DNA of 64,000 nucleotides from Parietaria judaica (Eukaryota; Streptophyta; Magnoliopsida; Rosales; Urticaceae). Below are positions 54,301-64,000 of this stretch, in pieces; position 1 is the first letter of the stretch; every line of letters starts with the position of its first letter. Made by a program: the position numbers and the translations under genes. The stretch is taken from assembly GCA_954871525.1 (NCBI GenBank), contig OX940860.1, positions 25,762,001 to 25,826,000 of the forward strand, given 5' to 3'. The notes under the pieces were generated by a model that saw nothing but the letters and a program-made list of their open reading frames with translations, was not told the origin of the DNA and ran no database searches.

Positions 54301-57300
54301 AATATGGCAAGAATTCTGAGTGTGGGTCTCTTAGCTAGAAGCAAGAATGGTTAGCATAGCATTATATGGAAATTATCATTGACATTTTTATTATAATATG
54401 TTAGCTTATATGATCATTTGATGAAGCAATGCAACTTCTCCATCACAAGTAATAACGCTTCCTATTAACAATTTTGATCATTTTCTTGTGATTCAATAAT
54501 CATGGTTATTTAGAATTGTATATTATATTATGATGTTTTGGTTTCGTGATAAGCATAAGTTTATGTAGTCTCAGGATTCGTCGTCCTATTCGTAATAAGT
54601 TAGTTAGAAATGAAATCTATTAATTAAGTTTTTTATTCAAACTAATAGAGATAATTGTTAGAATATCCTTAATATATATTCCTCTGATTCAATTCTTAGT
54701 TAAATGGCTTTTTTTTATCTCTTTAGGAATAGGAAAAGAGTTTACGACCACATTCTAATAGTTAATAATGCATATGAGTAGATAGCGTTTCCTAGGTTGG
54801 AAAATGCTCATCAAAACTGATGAAAAATCTATCGTTATCTAGAGATTGATAAATGTGACAACCTGAATATATTATTATCAGAACTGCAGATGCGGTTTTG
54901 GTAGTGAATAACAAACTATAGGAGAATAATTTTTGGCATCTTTTTAATTTAGTTGCTTTGTTTGGAGATTTTTCCTCAATTAAGAAATTGGAAAATATCC
55001 CGTGATAACTTGCATGCTATTGATGGTTTGTGTGCAGGTCGCGCTTCCTAAGCTGAAAGATTTGAGATTGGATAACATAGGAGTCCAAAAGATATGGACT
55101 GAAGAGCTTCTATCCGCTTCCACTAACTGCTTGCAAAACTCTATTTTAGAGTCCTTGTATGTCAGTGAATGCAACAACTTGAAGTATTTATCGTCAATGA
55201 TCTCCGACAAGCCCACAACTCTCGAATGGCTATGTGTAGAGAAGTGCAGAAGCTTGGAGGTGATATTCCAAGTGAATAACTATCAAGGTCGAGATGAAGA
55301 AGGAACGCCGCCATCGGAAAAGCTTTTGTTCCCTAACCTTTACTCCCTGGAGCTTATTGACCTTCCAAACCTCAAGACGTTTGCCAACCAATTTGGCGAA
55401 GAAGAACCTCTCTTCAACAAAATGGTACCCTTCTATAAACAGTTTTCTTTACTTATCATGACGCCTTTTATCCAATATTTATAAGTTACTAAGGAATGCA
55501 TTACCTATATATATTTATCTTCGTATAGTACATGTAGCCATTCAGATTAGGCAAAATTCTTATTTTTCAGAGATTGATTTTGAGTTGTATCGGTGATTTA
55601 CTTAATTTGTACTGCAAAACAAACTGATTAGTAAGTATATATTTAAATTGATCACGGACTTAAATTAGGACATAAAAGTGTTATGGTTCTTGAGCCATTT
55701 TCATTTAGTATCATATCAGTGAAATTGTTCGCCTTGTCTCGGTTTTCATATTGGGTGCGTTTGGCACAACTTATTTAGTCCTGTTTTTATTTATAAAATA
55801 AACTTAACCGCTTTTCAGGTGTTTTTGGCAAAATTGTTTTTCCAAAAAACACAAAATCGATTTTGAATTTTTGTACATGAATTGTAAAAGCTAGGATTCG
55901 TAGCTTTTGGTTTTTTCTAAAAACAAAAATACGGTTTTAGTCTATTTTAGTCTTTTTAGCCTAAATAATTTTTTTTACCAAACGCTAAATCAGTTTTTGT
56001 TACCAGCAACAACTGTTTTATAAACAATTTACCAAACACATGCCGGTTTTTTTCAAAAACAGCTTATTTTTTAAACTAAAACTAAAAACAATTTTTGTAA
56101 AAATTAAGCTGTGCCAAACGGGCCCATTATCCTGCTGATTTGTTGCTTAAATAAAAGTCAATTCAAAACTATGTTAAATGTAATCTCTTTTCAGTTTTTA
56201 GCAATGACTACTTTTTTCTGTTTTTAAACTTATTCTCTCTCAATACCAAATATGGCAAGAATTCTGAGTGTGGGTCTCTTAGCTAGAAGCAAGAATGGTT
56301 AACATAGCATTATATGGAAATTATCATTGACATTTTTATTATAATATGTTAGCTTATATGATCATTTGATGAAGCAATGCAACTTCTCCATCACAAGTAA
56401 TAACGCTTCCTATTAACAATTTTGGCTTATTATGACAACACCTTCATCATTTTCTTGTGATACAATAATCATGATTATTTTGAATCGTATATTATATTCT
56501 GATGTTTTGGTTTCGATAAGCATAAGTTTATTTAGTCTGGCCTTTTGGGCCAGTCGTAATAAGTTAATAATTAGAAATGAAATCTATTATTTAAGTTTTT
56601 TATTCAAACTAATAGAGATAATTGTTGGAATATCCTAAAAAATATATTGCTCTGATTGAATATTTGGAAATAAGTTCCATTTAGGAATAGGAAAAGAGTT
56701 TACGATCACATTCTAATAGTTAATTATTTCTCTATATGTAGATAGCGCTTCCTAAGCTGGAAAATGCTCATCAAAACTGATGAAAAATCTATCGCCATTT
56801 AGAGATTGATAACCTGAATTGTGTATTATTATCAGAACTGCAGATGCGGTTTTGGTAGTGAATAACAAACTATAGGAGAATAATTTTTGGCAACTTTTTA
56901 ATTTAGTTGCTTTGTTTGGAGATTTTTCCTCAATTAAGAAATTGGAAAATATCCCGTGATAACTTGCATGCTATTGATGGTTTGTGTGCAGGTCGCGCTT
57001 CCTAAGCTGAAAGATTTGAGATTGGATAACATAGGAGTCCAAAAGATATGGACTGAAGAGCTTCTATCCGCTTCCACTAACTGCTTGCAAAACTCTATTT
57101 TAGAGTCCTTGTATGTCAGTGAATGCAACAACTTGAAGTATTTATCGTCAATGATCTCCGACAAGCCCACAACTCTCAAAAGGCTAAAGGTAGAGAAGTG
57201 CAGAAGCTTGGAGGTGATATTCAAAGTGCATAACTATCAAGGAGGAGATGAAGAAGGAACGTCGTCATCAGAACAGCTTTCGTTTCCTAACCTTCACTCC

Positions 57301-58035
57301 CTGAAGCTTATTGACCTTCCAAACCTCAAGAAGTTTGCCAACCGATTTGGGGAAGAAGAACCTCTCTTGAACAAAATGGTACCCAATATATAGAAGTCAC
57401 GTCTAAGGCATACATTTCTTATATTTATCTTCGTACAGTAACTCTGTCGAGATTGAACACATGAAGCCATTTAAATTATATGCACTAACTTTACATTAAT
57501 ATTTTACTTTCAGGTGTTCCCTAAATTGAAGAAAGTGACTTTGACGCGGTTGAATATTGAACGTTTATTTTCATATAATCACTGCAGGCTTCTGCCAACT
57601 ACTTCTCTCGTTAGCATGGAAAATCTTAAACAGTTGATAGTTATCGGGTGCGACAAGTTGAAGTATTTGTTTTCGTATGCCATGGCCGAGAGGCTTGTGA
57701 ATCTAGAGACACTAGAAGCCGTGAACTGCTGCGAGTTGGAAGGCATTGTAGCAACAAAGGATGATCAACAAACTGCAGTTTCAGAAGTTATTCTTTTCCC
57801 TAAACTAGATCGGCTTATACTAGTAAACCTCCCGGCTCTCGAAAGTCTCTGTTTGGGATCTGATAATCATGTTCGATTCCCGAAGTTGATAAGCCAACTA
57901 AAAATAGAGAATTGTCCCAAGGTGAAAAGCCGACTAAGAATGAGGAGATCAAGACCTTGCTTGATTGACGAAATTTTCGGAAGAAAAACTTGTGAAGAAC
58001 CTTTTGGCTGTCAAAAGTCTCTGTTTGGGATGTGA
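48338..58035 (+). CDS. CC-NBS-LRR disease-resistance protein, about 1592 aa
   Basis: Intracellular immune receptor (CNL, RPS2 / At4g27190-like class) that senses pathogen effectors and triggers defence. Exons: 48338-51046, 51584-51970, 53090-53476, 55038-55424, 56992-57378, 57514-58035; all junctions phase 0. Exon 1 carries an N-terminal coiled coil (residues about 25-130), P-loop GMGGVGKT (181-188), kinase-2 KKILIILDDIW (255-264), RNBS-B GCKILMTSRS, GLPL motif CKGLPLAI (344-351), RNBS-D LLLCCLFAED, MHD motif VKMHDVIRDVA (MHD at 472-474) and the first LRRs (ALFLVGADLVSVPSPIHSLQ). The next four exons each add 129 residues of LRRs; the last adds about 173. All key NB-ARC residues are present and no stop occurs in this model. 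Reading through the first donor would add about 46 unlikely residues and stop at 51187. It may be functional; the LRR copy number may vary between individuals. Confidence 0.88.
53805..54177. mobile_element. MITE, copy 1, in CNL intron
   Basis: The termini GGGTGCGTTTGGCACAACT and AGCTGTGCCAAACGGGCCC are inverted. ATT flanks both sides, which fits a 3-bp Harbinger-type duplication, though hAT is not excluded. No coding. Confidence 0.7.
55753..56125. mobile_element. MITE, copy 2, in CNL intron
   Basis: Same element, same length (373 bp) and same flanks as the copy 1.95 kb upstream. It was copied as part of the exon-intron duplication rather than by a second transposition. Confidence 0.8.
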
Positions 58036-58450
58036 CAAATTTAAAGGTATTTTCTTATATGAACCTTGCTTCACCTATATATTCATCCTTTCCAATAGTC
58101 AATGATTTAAGTATCAAGTTATCGTTTTTATAATTATTTGTGGTACAAATACTTAAAGTTGTCTCAATTGGAATAGCATATGTTGGTTGTCACAAGTCTC
58201 TGTTGAGGCATTTTCTTAAGTTTGATTTTATTAAGTTTGATTTTTTACAATTAATATTTAAAGTTTGAACCATATTTTAATATTATCAATTTTAAATCTG
58301 AAAGTTGAGCTATTGAGTTTAAAATTCATTTACCAATCATCAAATATTCGACTCTATATTCGAATTCAACAGCATTATGAGAAAAACAAGATCTTATCTT
58401 AATAATTCTTCAAAATTTAATGACTACTAAAATTTCTAATCAGTGTGATA

Positions 58451-58489
<39 letters not shown>

Positions 58490-58698
58490 CATCACTTAAT
58501 TATGATATGCCGATAAATATATATATATGTACAAGTGAGCATATCCAAGACGTACCATATACTAACTGTCACAAAATTGATAAAATTAATACTTTATAAG
58601 CTTATAGTTCGTTCATAATGTTACAATGATAAACCACATAAATAGTCCCCTCCCTTCGCTCTCTTCCTACGAAAATTTGAAAATTAATTGGTAATATC
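58036..58698. other. CNL 3' flank, no gene seen
   Basis: AT-rich, with (AT)n runs at about 58450-58485. A donor-like AAAG|GTATTT at 58045-58050 just after the stop may mark a 3'-UTR intron. Confidence 0.4.
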
Positions 58699-58983
58699 TC
58701 AACGGCGTTTCTTGCCACCACCCTTCCTGCCTTTGCTCTTCTTTCCCTTCCCTTTTCCTTTCCCGTTTCCATTTCCTGATTTTTCCCCTTTACTGAACAT
58801 ATCAGAAAATGTATGGAACTCGCTTGACGGAGTTCTGTGCAAGAGATGCTTCACATTAAGAACGCCGTTTTTAAAGGTTCCTTCCGTTGACTTCAAAACA
58901 CGCTCTTCAGGCCGCCGCTTCATTGGTGCAGATTTCTTTGAGTCCCCGCCGTATTTCCCACCGAAACACCCGAGAATCATCCT
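58699..58983 (-). CDS. Small Lys/Gly-rich protein, last exon (uncertain)
   Basis: The minus strand has an open frame from an acceptor (TTTTAG|AGG at 58983) to a stop at 58699, with its own possible ATG at 58980 (93 aa). Sequence: MILGCFGGKYGGDSKK, then RPEERVLKSTEGTFKNGVLN and VKHLLHRTPSSEFHTF, ending in a basic tail GKGKGKGKKSKGRKGGGKKR. The basic tail would suit a nucleolar or RNA-binding protein, but I do not recognise the family. Joining it to the 61620-61685 exon keeps the frame. A second frame of the same DNA is also open to a TGA at 58907 if the 60755-60866 exon is included. The plus-strand frame here is its Pro/Phe-rich shadow. Confidence 0.45.
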   Translation of the reverse strand, partial: RMILGCFGGKYGGDSKKSAPMKRRPEERVLKSTEGTFKNGVLNVKHLLHRTPSSEFHTFSDMFSKGEKSGNGNGKGKGKGKKSKGRKGGGKKRR

Positions 58984-59094
58984 CTAAAAGCATCATCTTA
59001 GTTATTAGCTAGATAAGTGGAGTCCCAATGTTAAGAAAATAGAGTTGAAAATATGGAAAAGACTGGTTTACTATTAGACCCATGTTACGTAAAA

Positions 59095-59400
59095 GAAGAA
59101 CAGGTAAAATAGTAATTTAGCCTACTTACTTAAGTCCTTTTCTTTTAGGCTTGTTAGTGTCTTTTGGATAGCTTGATAAGATAAGGGATCTAAATAGTCG
59201 GTGAAACGTTTCGACCCAAGAAGAAGGGTAAAATAGTAATTTAGCCTACTTACTTAAGTCCTTTTCTTTAAAGCTTTGTTAGGGTCTTTTGGATGGATAG
59301 CTTGATAGGATAAGGGATCTAAATAGTCGAGCATAGTGAGACGTTTCGACACAAGAATAAGGGTAAAATATTTATTTAGTAATTTAGCCAACTTACTTGC
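59095..59400. repeat. Tandem repeat, about 130-bp unit, 2.4 copies
   Basis: GGTAAAATAGTAATTTAGCC begins units near 59103 and 59227, and a shortened third begins near 59360. Each unit ends in ACGTTTCGAC.CAAGAA. The unit is not found elsewhere in the window. Confidence 0.75.
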
Positions 59401-59905
59401 GTCATCCTTATTTGTCTTGAACCCATATTATGGGTAGTTTGGGTAGTTTGCACTTATAATGGGATAATTTTGGGTAGTTTGCATTTGCAACGTAGTTTGG
59501 GTAGCTAGTTTTTTTAATGTTTTGTTACGGCGATAATTTTCTATCATGATAATTTGTGTAGAGTATTCGCCTCTGTAATGTGTTTTGTTGACTTTGAGTT
59601 AATTGAATAGAGTGTTCGGGAATTACTATTTTCGTGGACTTTTGTTCACCTATTATACACAAAGAAAGAGTAAATTGCGCCACAAGACACAAATACCTCT
59701 TTTTGAATTTGCTCTTCTCTTTGCTTCTGTTTCTTCATCCTCCCTTTCGCCACACCCAAGGTCAGTCGCTCTTTTTTTGGCGCCTACGAAAAGAGAGCAA
59801 AAATAATCTTCACATTCTTTAACTTCTTATAGATTTAGTTAATATAAGAGTTCTTGGCGCATATGCTCTCTAAATTTTGCTCGGTGGTACAATATACCTC
59901 TTGCA

Positions 59906-60120
59906 GTTTAGTTTTTGGCAGCAATGCCCCCTTTTCTTCTAAAAATTAGTCACTGTTCCAAAGTAAATAAAAAAAATGCGGGAAATGTTTACTTGTGCAC
60001 AGTACATGACTTATTTGAAAGTATTTTCATCGATTTTATCATTTTTCTCTAATGTTGTGGGAACTTTATCCTAAAAGTTATTTGAGGACTGGACACCCTG
60101 TTTGCTTCACAATAGCTGCA
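59906..60120. repeat. Dispersed repeat, copy A
   Basis: Shares TTTAGTTTTTGGCA, TGCCCCC, a CA(A/G)TACATGACTT block and a TTTGCTTC.CAATAG end with copy B at 63525-63760. It may be an old element or a duplicated flank. Confidence 0.5.
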
Positions 60121-60754
60121 TACTAAGTCGTGGGTTCCGCACAAAGATAATATTTTTGTAATTTTTAACTTGTAAGTGGCAATTGGCAACGTGCTACTGT
60201 TTAAAAGAATAAGCTCAAGGTTGCATTACTCCACTAATAAAGTGCAGACCAATGCGCTGTGTGTATGAAACAAGAGTAATACCTTTCCACCGAGGGAAAC
60301 CACCTTTCTATTTTCCAATGCTTTCTTCTCTTTCCATGACATATGGGTAGAACCTAGATAGGGAAGTCAAGTTGAGTCAGGAAATTATATTATATAATAT
60401 ATATATATATATATATTTTCATATCCACAAAATACTGATGCTTTATGTATTATTCAAACCAAAAAAAATTATTTGACTCAGGCAAGACTTCCTTTGAACG
60501 CTTAACAATATCGAGAATCTTATAAGGAAGTTGCAACTTCTATTAAACGCGTAAAGCTATCATGATTTCAACTAATATACAATGCTATATTAGAAAATCG
60601 CCTTATCAAATCAAATATCCTACTAGACTGCGATTACAGAGACTATTGTTCATGACTATATCAGCTAAAACTTAAGGCATGGAGTTGTTTCTAACAACCA
60701 AAATTGAGGAAAACTAAAACAAAGAGATGTTGTATTTATTAAGTATCAACATAC

Positions 60755-60866
60755 CCAGAAGCTCAATATCCTTCATAATATCCCCAATCTTGATTCTTTC
60801 GTCTTCGCCATTCTTCGGAGTTCTGAAGTCTCTCCCTCGATCCCTTTGTTTATTGTCTTTATACAT
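60755..60866 (-). CDS. Possible internal exon of the minus-strand small gene
   Basis: A minus-strand frame from ATG at 60866 to a donor at 60755 (CTGG|GTATG) reads MYKDNKQRDRGRDFRTPKNG then EDERIKIGDIMKDIELL, a hydrophilic, plausible protein segment. The upstream TAA limits it. The acceptor (AAAAG|ATG) is poor, so it could instead be a first coding exon. If spliced to 58983, the reading frame there changes and ends at 58907. Confidence 0.3.
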
Positions 60867-61619
60867 CTTTTATTGATTTGTTTTCACTCTTTCAGGGCTT
60901 TGCTTGGTTCAAATCTGAGACACAAATTAAGAGCAATTACTAAATACATAGAAACAATATGACGGTGGACTTAAACAGAGAATAAAATACATCATCAATA
61001 AACAAAGAATTTTAATATTCCATTGTCAAGAAAACATACAAACTTGAGCGACTCACAGAACTTGACAAAAATTAAATAATAATTTTCATTAGATCAAAAG
61101 CATTTTCAAATTTATATAAAGTATATATAAAAAAACACTGACCAATGTCTCAACTAGAGGCATGAAGACAGAATGCCTATAGTTCGAGCAAAAATATTGG
61201 TCAAACGGTCCATACAAATCAGCATAATTGGTTCAAGTAACAAATTTCCAGAACGCAGATAAGCTCAATCAAATGTTGCAGAGTGCGATTAGCGCCTTCC
61301 GGAACACGAGCGAAGCTAAAGTTGCCATGTACTATAGAAGATCCAAACAAGAAACAACTTCAACAGAGAGTATAAAATTACTAAACAGATCGCAACTAGA
61401 CCTGAAAGCAAGGACCTTGAACAAGCAATCGAAATACCAAACAAAAAAATAGCACCCAAATTTACTCAAATCAATGATGGTTATAGAAATACCAAACAAA
61501 CGATGGTTATAGAAAAGGATTTCAAGCCATAAACTATCTCAAAAGCTAGCAAATCACAGAAAACTCAATTCGATGTAAAAACTTATGCACAAATAGAGAA
61601 TCATTACCGACGCACGAAC

Positions 61620-61685
61620 CTGCAGAAACGCGGCGATGGCGATGGCGATGGCGATGGCGATGGCGATGGCGATGAGCTTGTTCAT
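61620..61685 (-). CDS. Possible first exon with an Ile-Ala repeat
   Basis: Twenty-two codons on the minus strand: MNKL, seven Ile-Ala pairs encoded by an (ATCGCC)7 microsatellite, then AFLQ, ending at the donor CTGCAG|GTTCGT. It looks like a signal peptide or membrane anchor. The leader upstream contains AAACCCTAAT (telo-box) and CTTC repeats, common in plant promoters of growth-related genes. Phase 0 joins both candidate downstream exons. Confidence 0.4.
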
Positions 61686-63229
61686 GCGAAGGAGCTATTG
61701 GGAAGAAGAAGACGAAATTAGGGTTTGTAAATTTGGGGGAAATAGTGACTCGGGAATTAGGATTTAATAATCACTTCAGTTTAACATTTTTAGTTTTTAC
61801 ACCACGCATTTATACTATAAACCAATTTTTAAAATTTTAAAATTATACAGTTCTTATTTTTTAATTTCTTAAAAAAATAAGTATATAAGAAAAAGGTCAG
61901 CAAAAAAAAATCCATATGTTACCAAGAAAAAATATGATTTATTATAAAAACTTTTCACAAATTTTTAATAATATAAATTTGACAAGAATAATATAAATCT
62001 TCTATTAACTTTGAAGTTTCACATTGCAACATAAAAAAATTTCACGTCTCACTTCTTTTGATCATCGTTCTTTCGCCCTGCTTGATCACGTGGCGAGAAG
62101 ACTGACCTATAGTGCTTTAGCTTATATAGTGTAGGACGAGATTTTGCTACTATACATGAGCTTAGTGTTCGTTGCAACTTCATTGAAGTTTTAATAGTTC
62201 AGACGAAGTCAAAAAATAAAGAACACACAGAAATAATTTGTCGTCATGTGAAATTTCATAGTAAAGAGTTAACAGAAGAACTTGTAAGTATTCCTTAAAA
62301 TTTTATGTCATTGAAAATTGTGCCACTAATTTTTTTTAAGAATATAAATCATATTTTTTTTACAATATGAAGATATTTTGTCGCAAATATATAAAAAAAA
62401 AAATACTTTGCATATGAATAGGGAAAAAAAAGTTTATAGGTCAATTGGAGTACTTGTTTTCTAAGGCAACTAGAAAGTGTCGCTCAACTTTTTTAGCGGT
62501 AAAAATAAAATATTAGTAAAAAGTTGAGATTGCTATTCGGTAAAATTTACACGGTGAGATTGCTATTTTTTTCACATCAATTTGTAATGGCCGAAACTTC
62601 TCCCGCGGGCCAACAACCACATTGCTAAAAAAATCAGCACTTTTAATTTATTTACGATTTTTTTGAATGAGGTAGAACTCTTTACAAAGATTACTAGACT
62701 TCGTACCTCTTGAAGATTCTTACAAGCTTGGTTTCTATTTTGTGATTACGAAAGGGCAAGGAATTGCCAAAATGAAAATTACATCCCATTTAAGAAGTCT
62801 TCTTCTATGTTCAATTCACAAGAATCTTTCAAAGTGTATCTCATTATTAATAAAATGGCCACCAATAATCTCATTAATATGTCTATAATTGATAGAATAA
62901 TTGTCTGACATAATTAGCCAAAGGTACCTATAATTTTACGACAACGTATTTTTTATTTTACTCTTTTTGGTACCATAACGAGACTCAAAATTTTCCCCGC
63001 GGATTTGATCATTGAAGACTGAACTTGTTAACGTAACAATATCAAAGTAGCAACAACAAGAAGTCTAATTCAGTGCATGAAAGAAGACCCTCATCAGTTT
63101 CTGAAACGCATCAATGGAGGCTCAATGAAGAGCATTCACTCGTGAAGAGTTCCCAGTATGTCTTCTTCCCTGTATAGGTGATATCTGCAAAACATCATAA
63201 AAGGGAAAAACGCCAAATAAGTTCGAAGC
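61686..63229. other. Intergenic, no gene seen
   Basis: Apart from the probable leader of the minus-strand gene (to about 61735), AT-rich sequence without a supportable gene. Confidence 0.4.
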
Positions 63230-63360
63230 GAATGCAAAACACGAGCACACTACCGAATGAATGTAAGTAAGGAAGGCGTAGGAAAGGTGATTAACATTTG
63301 AATTCGTATCCTTCAGGTACAAGGTTCGAACCATTATGGCACTAGAAAAAAAAAATTATA
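63230..63360 (+). mobile_element. SINE-like sequence (weak)
   Basis: Contains GGTTCGAACC (a perfect tRNA B box) at about 63323-63332 followed by an A-rich tail (63344-63355). An A box is not convincing. Confidence 0.3.
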
Positions 63361-63524
63361 AAAAAATTCTAGCAACTTATTTTGTAAACTAAAATACTAC
63401 TGTAGTCTAACAATGTCAATCAATTAACCCCTAAAGAATAAATTATTACAGAACACCATAAAAGGACTTGCAAGGTCACGCTAGTGGGTTCCGTTTTTCT
63501 ATTGGCAGAGATGCCGCAGTCTGC

Positions 63525-63760
63525 TCCTTAAGCTTTAGTTTTTGGCATGCCTCTATGCTTCTAAATTGTAGCACATTGCCCCCTATGAACTAAAAACAAT
63601 AAGAAAAAAAAATATAGTGCCGTAGTGCGCAATACATGACTTGTCTAGGGTATCTTCATCAACAATTTTATTACTTTACACCAATTTTGCATGACTTTCA
63701 TCATATCAGTTCGTGAATTCTTGAATAAGTGGACTTACTGGTTGCTTCGGAACAGTTTCA
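63525..63760. repeat. Dispersed repeat, copy B
   Basis: Diverged copy of the 59906-60120 segment in the same orientation. Confidence 0.5.
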
Positions 63761-64000
63761 TAAGCTTATATATACATATCTAATCGACAAAAAATACATT
63801 CGAGTAAGTAACGTAATGCACACAAGTTACAATTTTTCATTCGTTTTTTAGCGCGTTAAGGGGAATATGCTAAATTTTGACTGCAAAGTCCTCTTAAGGA
63901 TATACCAAACCATTAAGTTATAGTGCATTTTAAATCATAAACGTCTTCTAGTTTTCTCCCAAATAGACATCATGCAGATTCATCGACAAAAACGCCCTTA

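Larger units (their letters stand above)
51584..57378 (+). repeat. Array of four near-identical 387-bp LRR exons with duplicated introns
   Basis: Exons at 51584, 53090, 55038 and 56992 have identical length and near-identical sequence. Start-to-start spacings are 1506, 1948 and 1954 bp. The introns after exons 2 and 3 of the array are almost the same, including a 373-bp MITE in each. Exon interiors alternate between two types (exon copies 1 and 3 with LEWLCVEKC and GRDEEGTPPSEKL; copies 2 and 4 with LKRLKVEKC and GGDEEGTSSSEQL). Confidence 0.9.

Noticed and set aside
58688..58987. 99-codon plus-strand ORF (Pro/Phe-rich)
   Set aside because: Antisense shadow of the Lys/Gly-rich minus-strand frame.
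63122..63334. 70-codon minus-strand ORF
   Set aside because: No recognised family. It overlaps the SINE-like B box and is probably chance.

Overview
This is nuclear DNA of a flowering plant, very probably a eudicot. It is AT-rich, with GT-AG introns, TATA boxes, and many LTR-retrotransposon, Helitron, hAT-like MITE and foldback remnants. The coat of small elements and the CNL gene type would suit an asterid, but I cannot name a species. There are no bacterial operons, CRISPR arrays or phage genes.

Confident genes, left to right. (1) The last exon of a phytocyanin / early-nodulin-like gene (571-1103, +), whose first exon lies outside the window or was not found. (2) A complete nine-exon cytosolic seryl-tRNA synthetase gene (12291-16216, +; 443 aa). 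(3) A complete 35-exon ECM29-type proteasome adaptor gene (27716-43719, +; about 1806 aa). (4) A CC-NBS-LRR disease-resistance gene (48338-58035, +; about 1592 aa) whose LRR part is carried by four near-identical 387-bp exons. (5) A weakly supported small gene on the minus strand (about 61685 to 58699).

Mobile DNA between genes. 0-12 kb is a nest of small elements: a 147-bp and a 340-bp hAT MITE with perfect 8-bp target duplications, a 1.5-kb solo LTR, head-to-tail Helitron ends, a fragment of the ribosomal protein uS5 (RPS2) gene, and a 1.5-kb Helitron ending 113 bp before the seryl-tRNA synthetase ATG. 17-20 kb holds hAT-like elements rich in short GC-containing motifs, tandem repeats and an unexplained GC-rich reading frame. 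23.4-25.6 kb is a truncated Copia element (5' LTR, primer-binding site, broken gag). 44.9-46.3 kb is a 1.4-kb foldback element whose arms contain tRNA-like pol III boxes.

Most unusual structures. (a) ECM29 intron 15 is largely a roughly 94-bp tandem array, each unit carrying a decayed copy of the 3' splice site and start of exon 16. (b) The resistance gene has four phase-0 LRR exons in an alternating mosaic pattern that suggests recent duplication plus gene conversion. (c) The foldback element contains pol III-like boxes. (d) The resistance-gene leader is repeated. (e) Introns carry non-canonical or ambiguous splice sites, including a GC donor, NAGNAG acceptors, and microsatellites that begin within a few bases of the donor.

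The housekeeping genes (translation, proteasome) and the resistance gene are not a functional cluster; they are neighbours separated by transposon debris. All calls come from reading the sequence alone; family assignments rest on recognised motifs and remembered family features, and no search was run.
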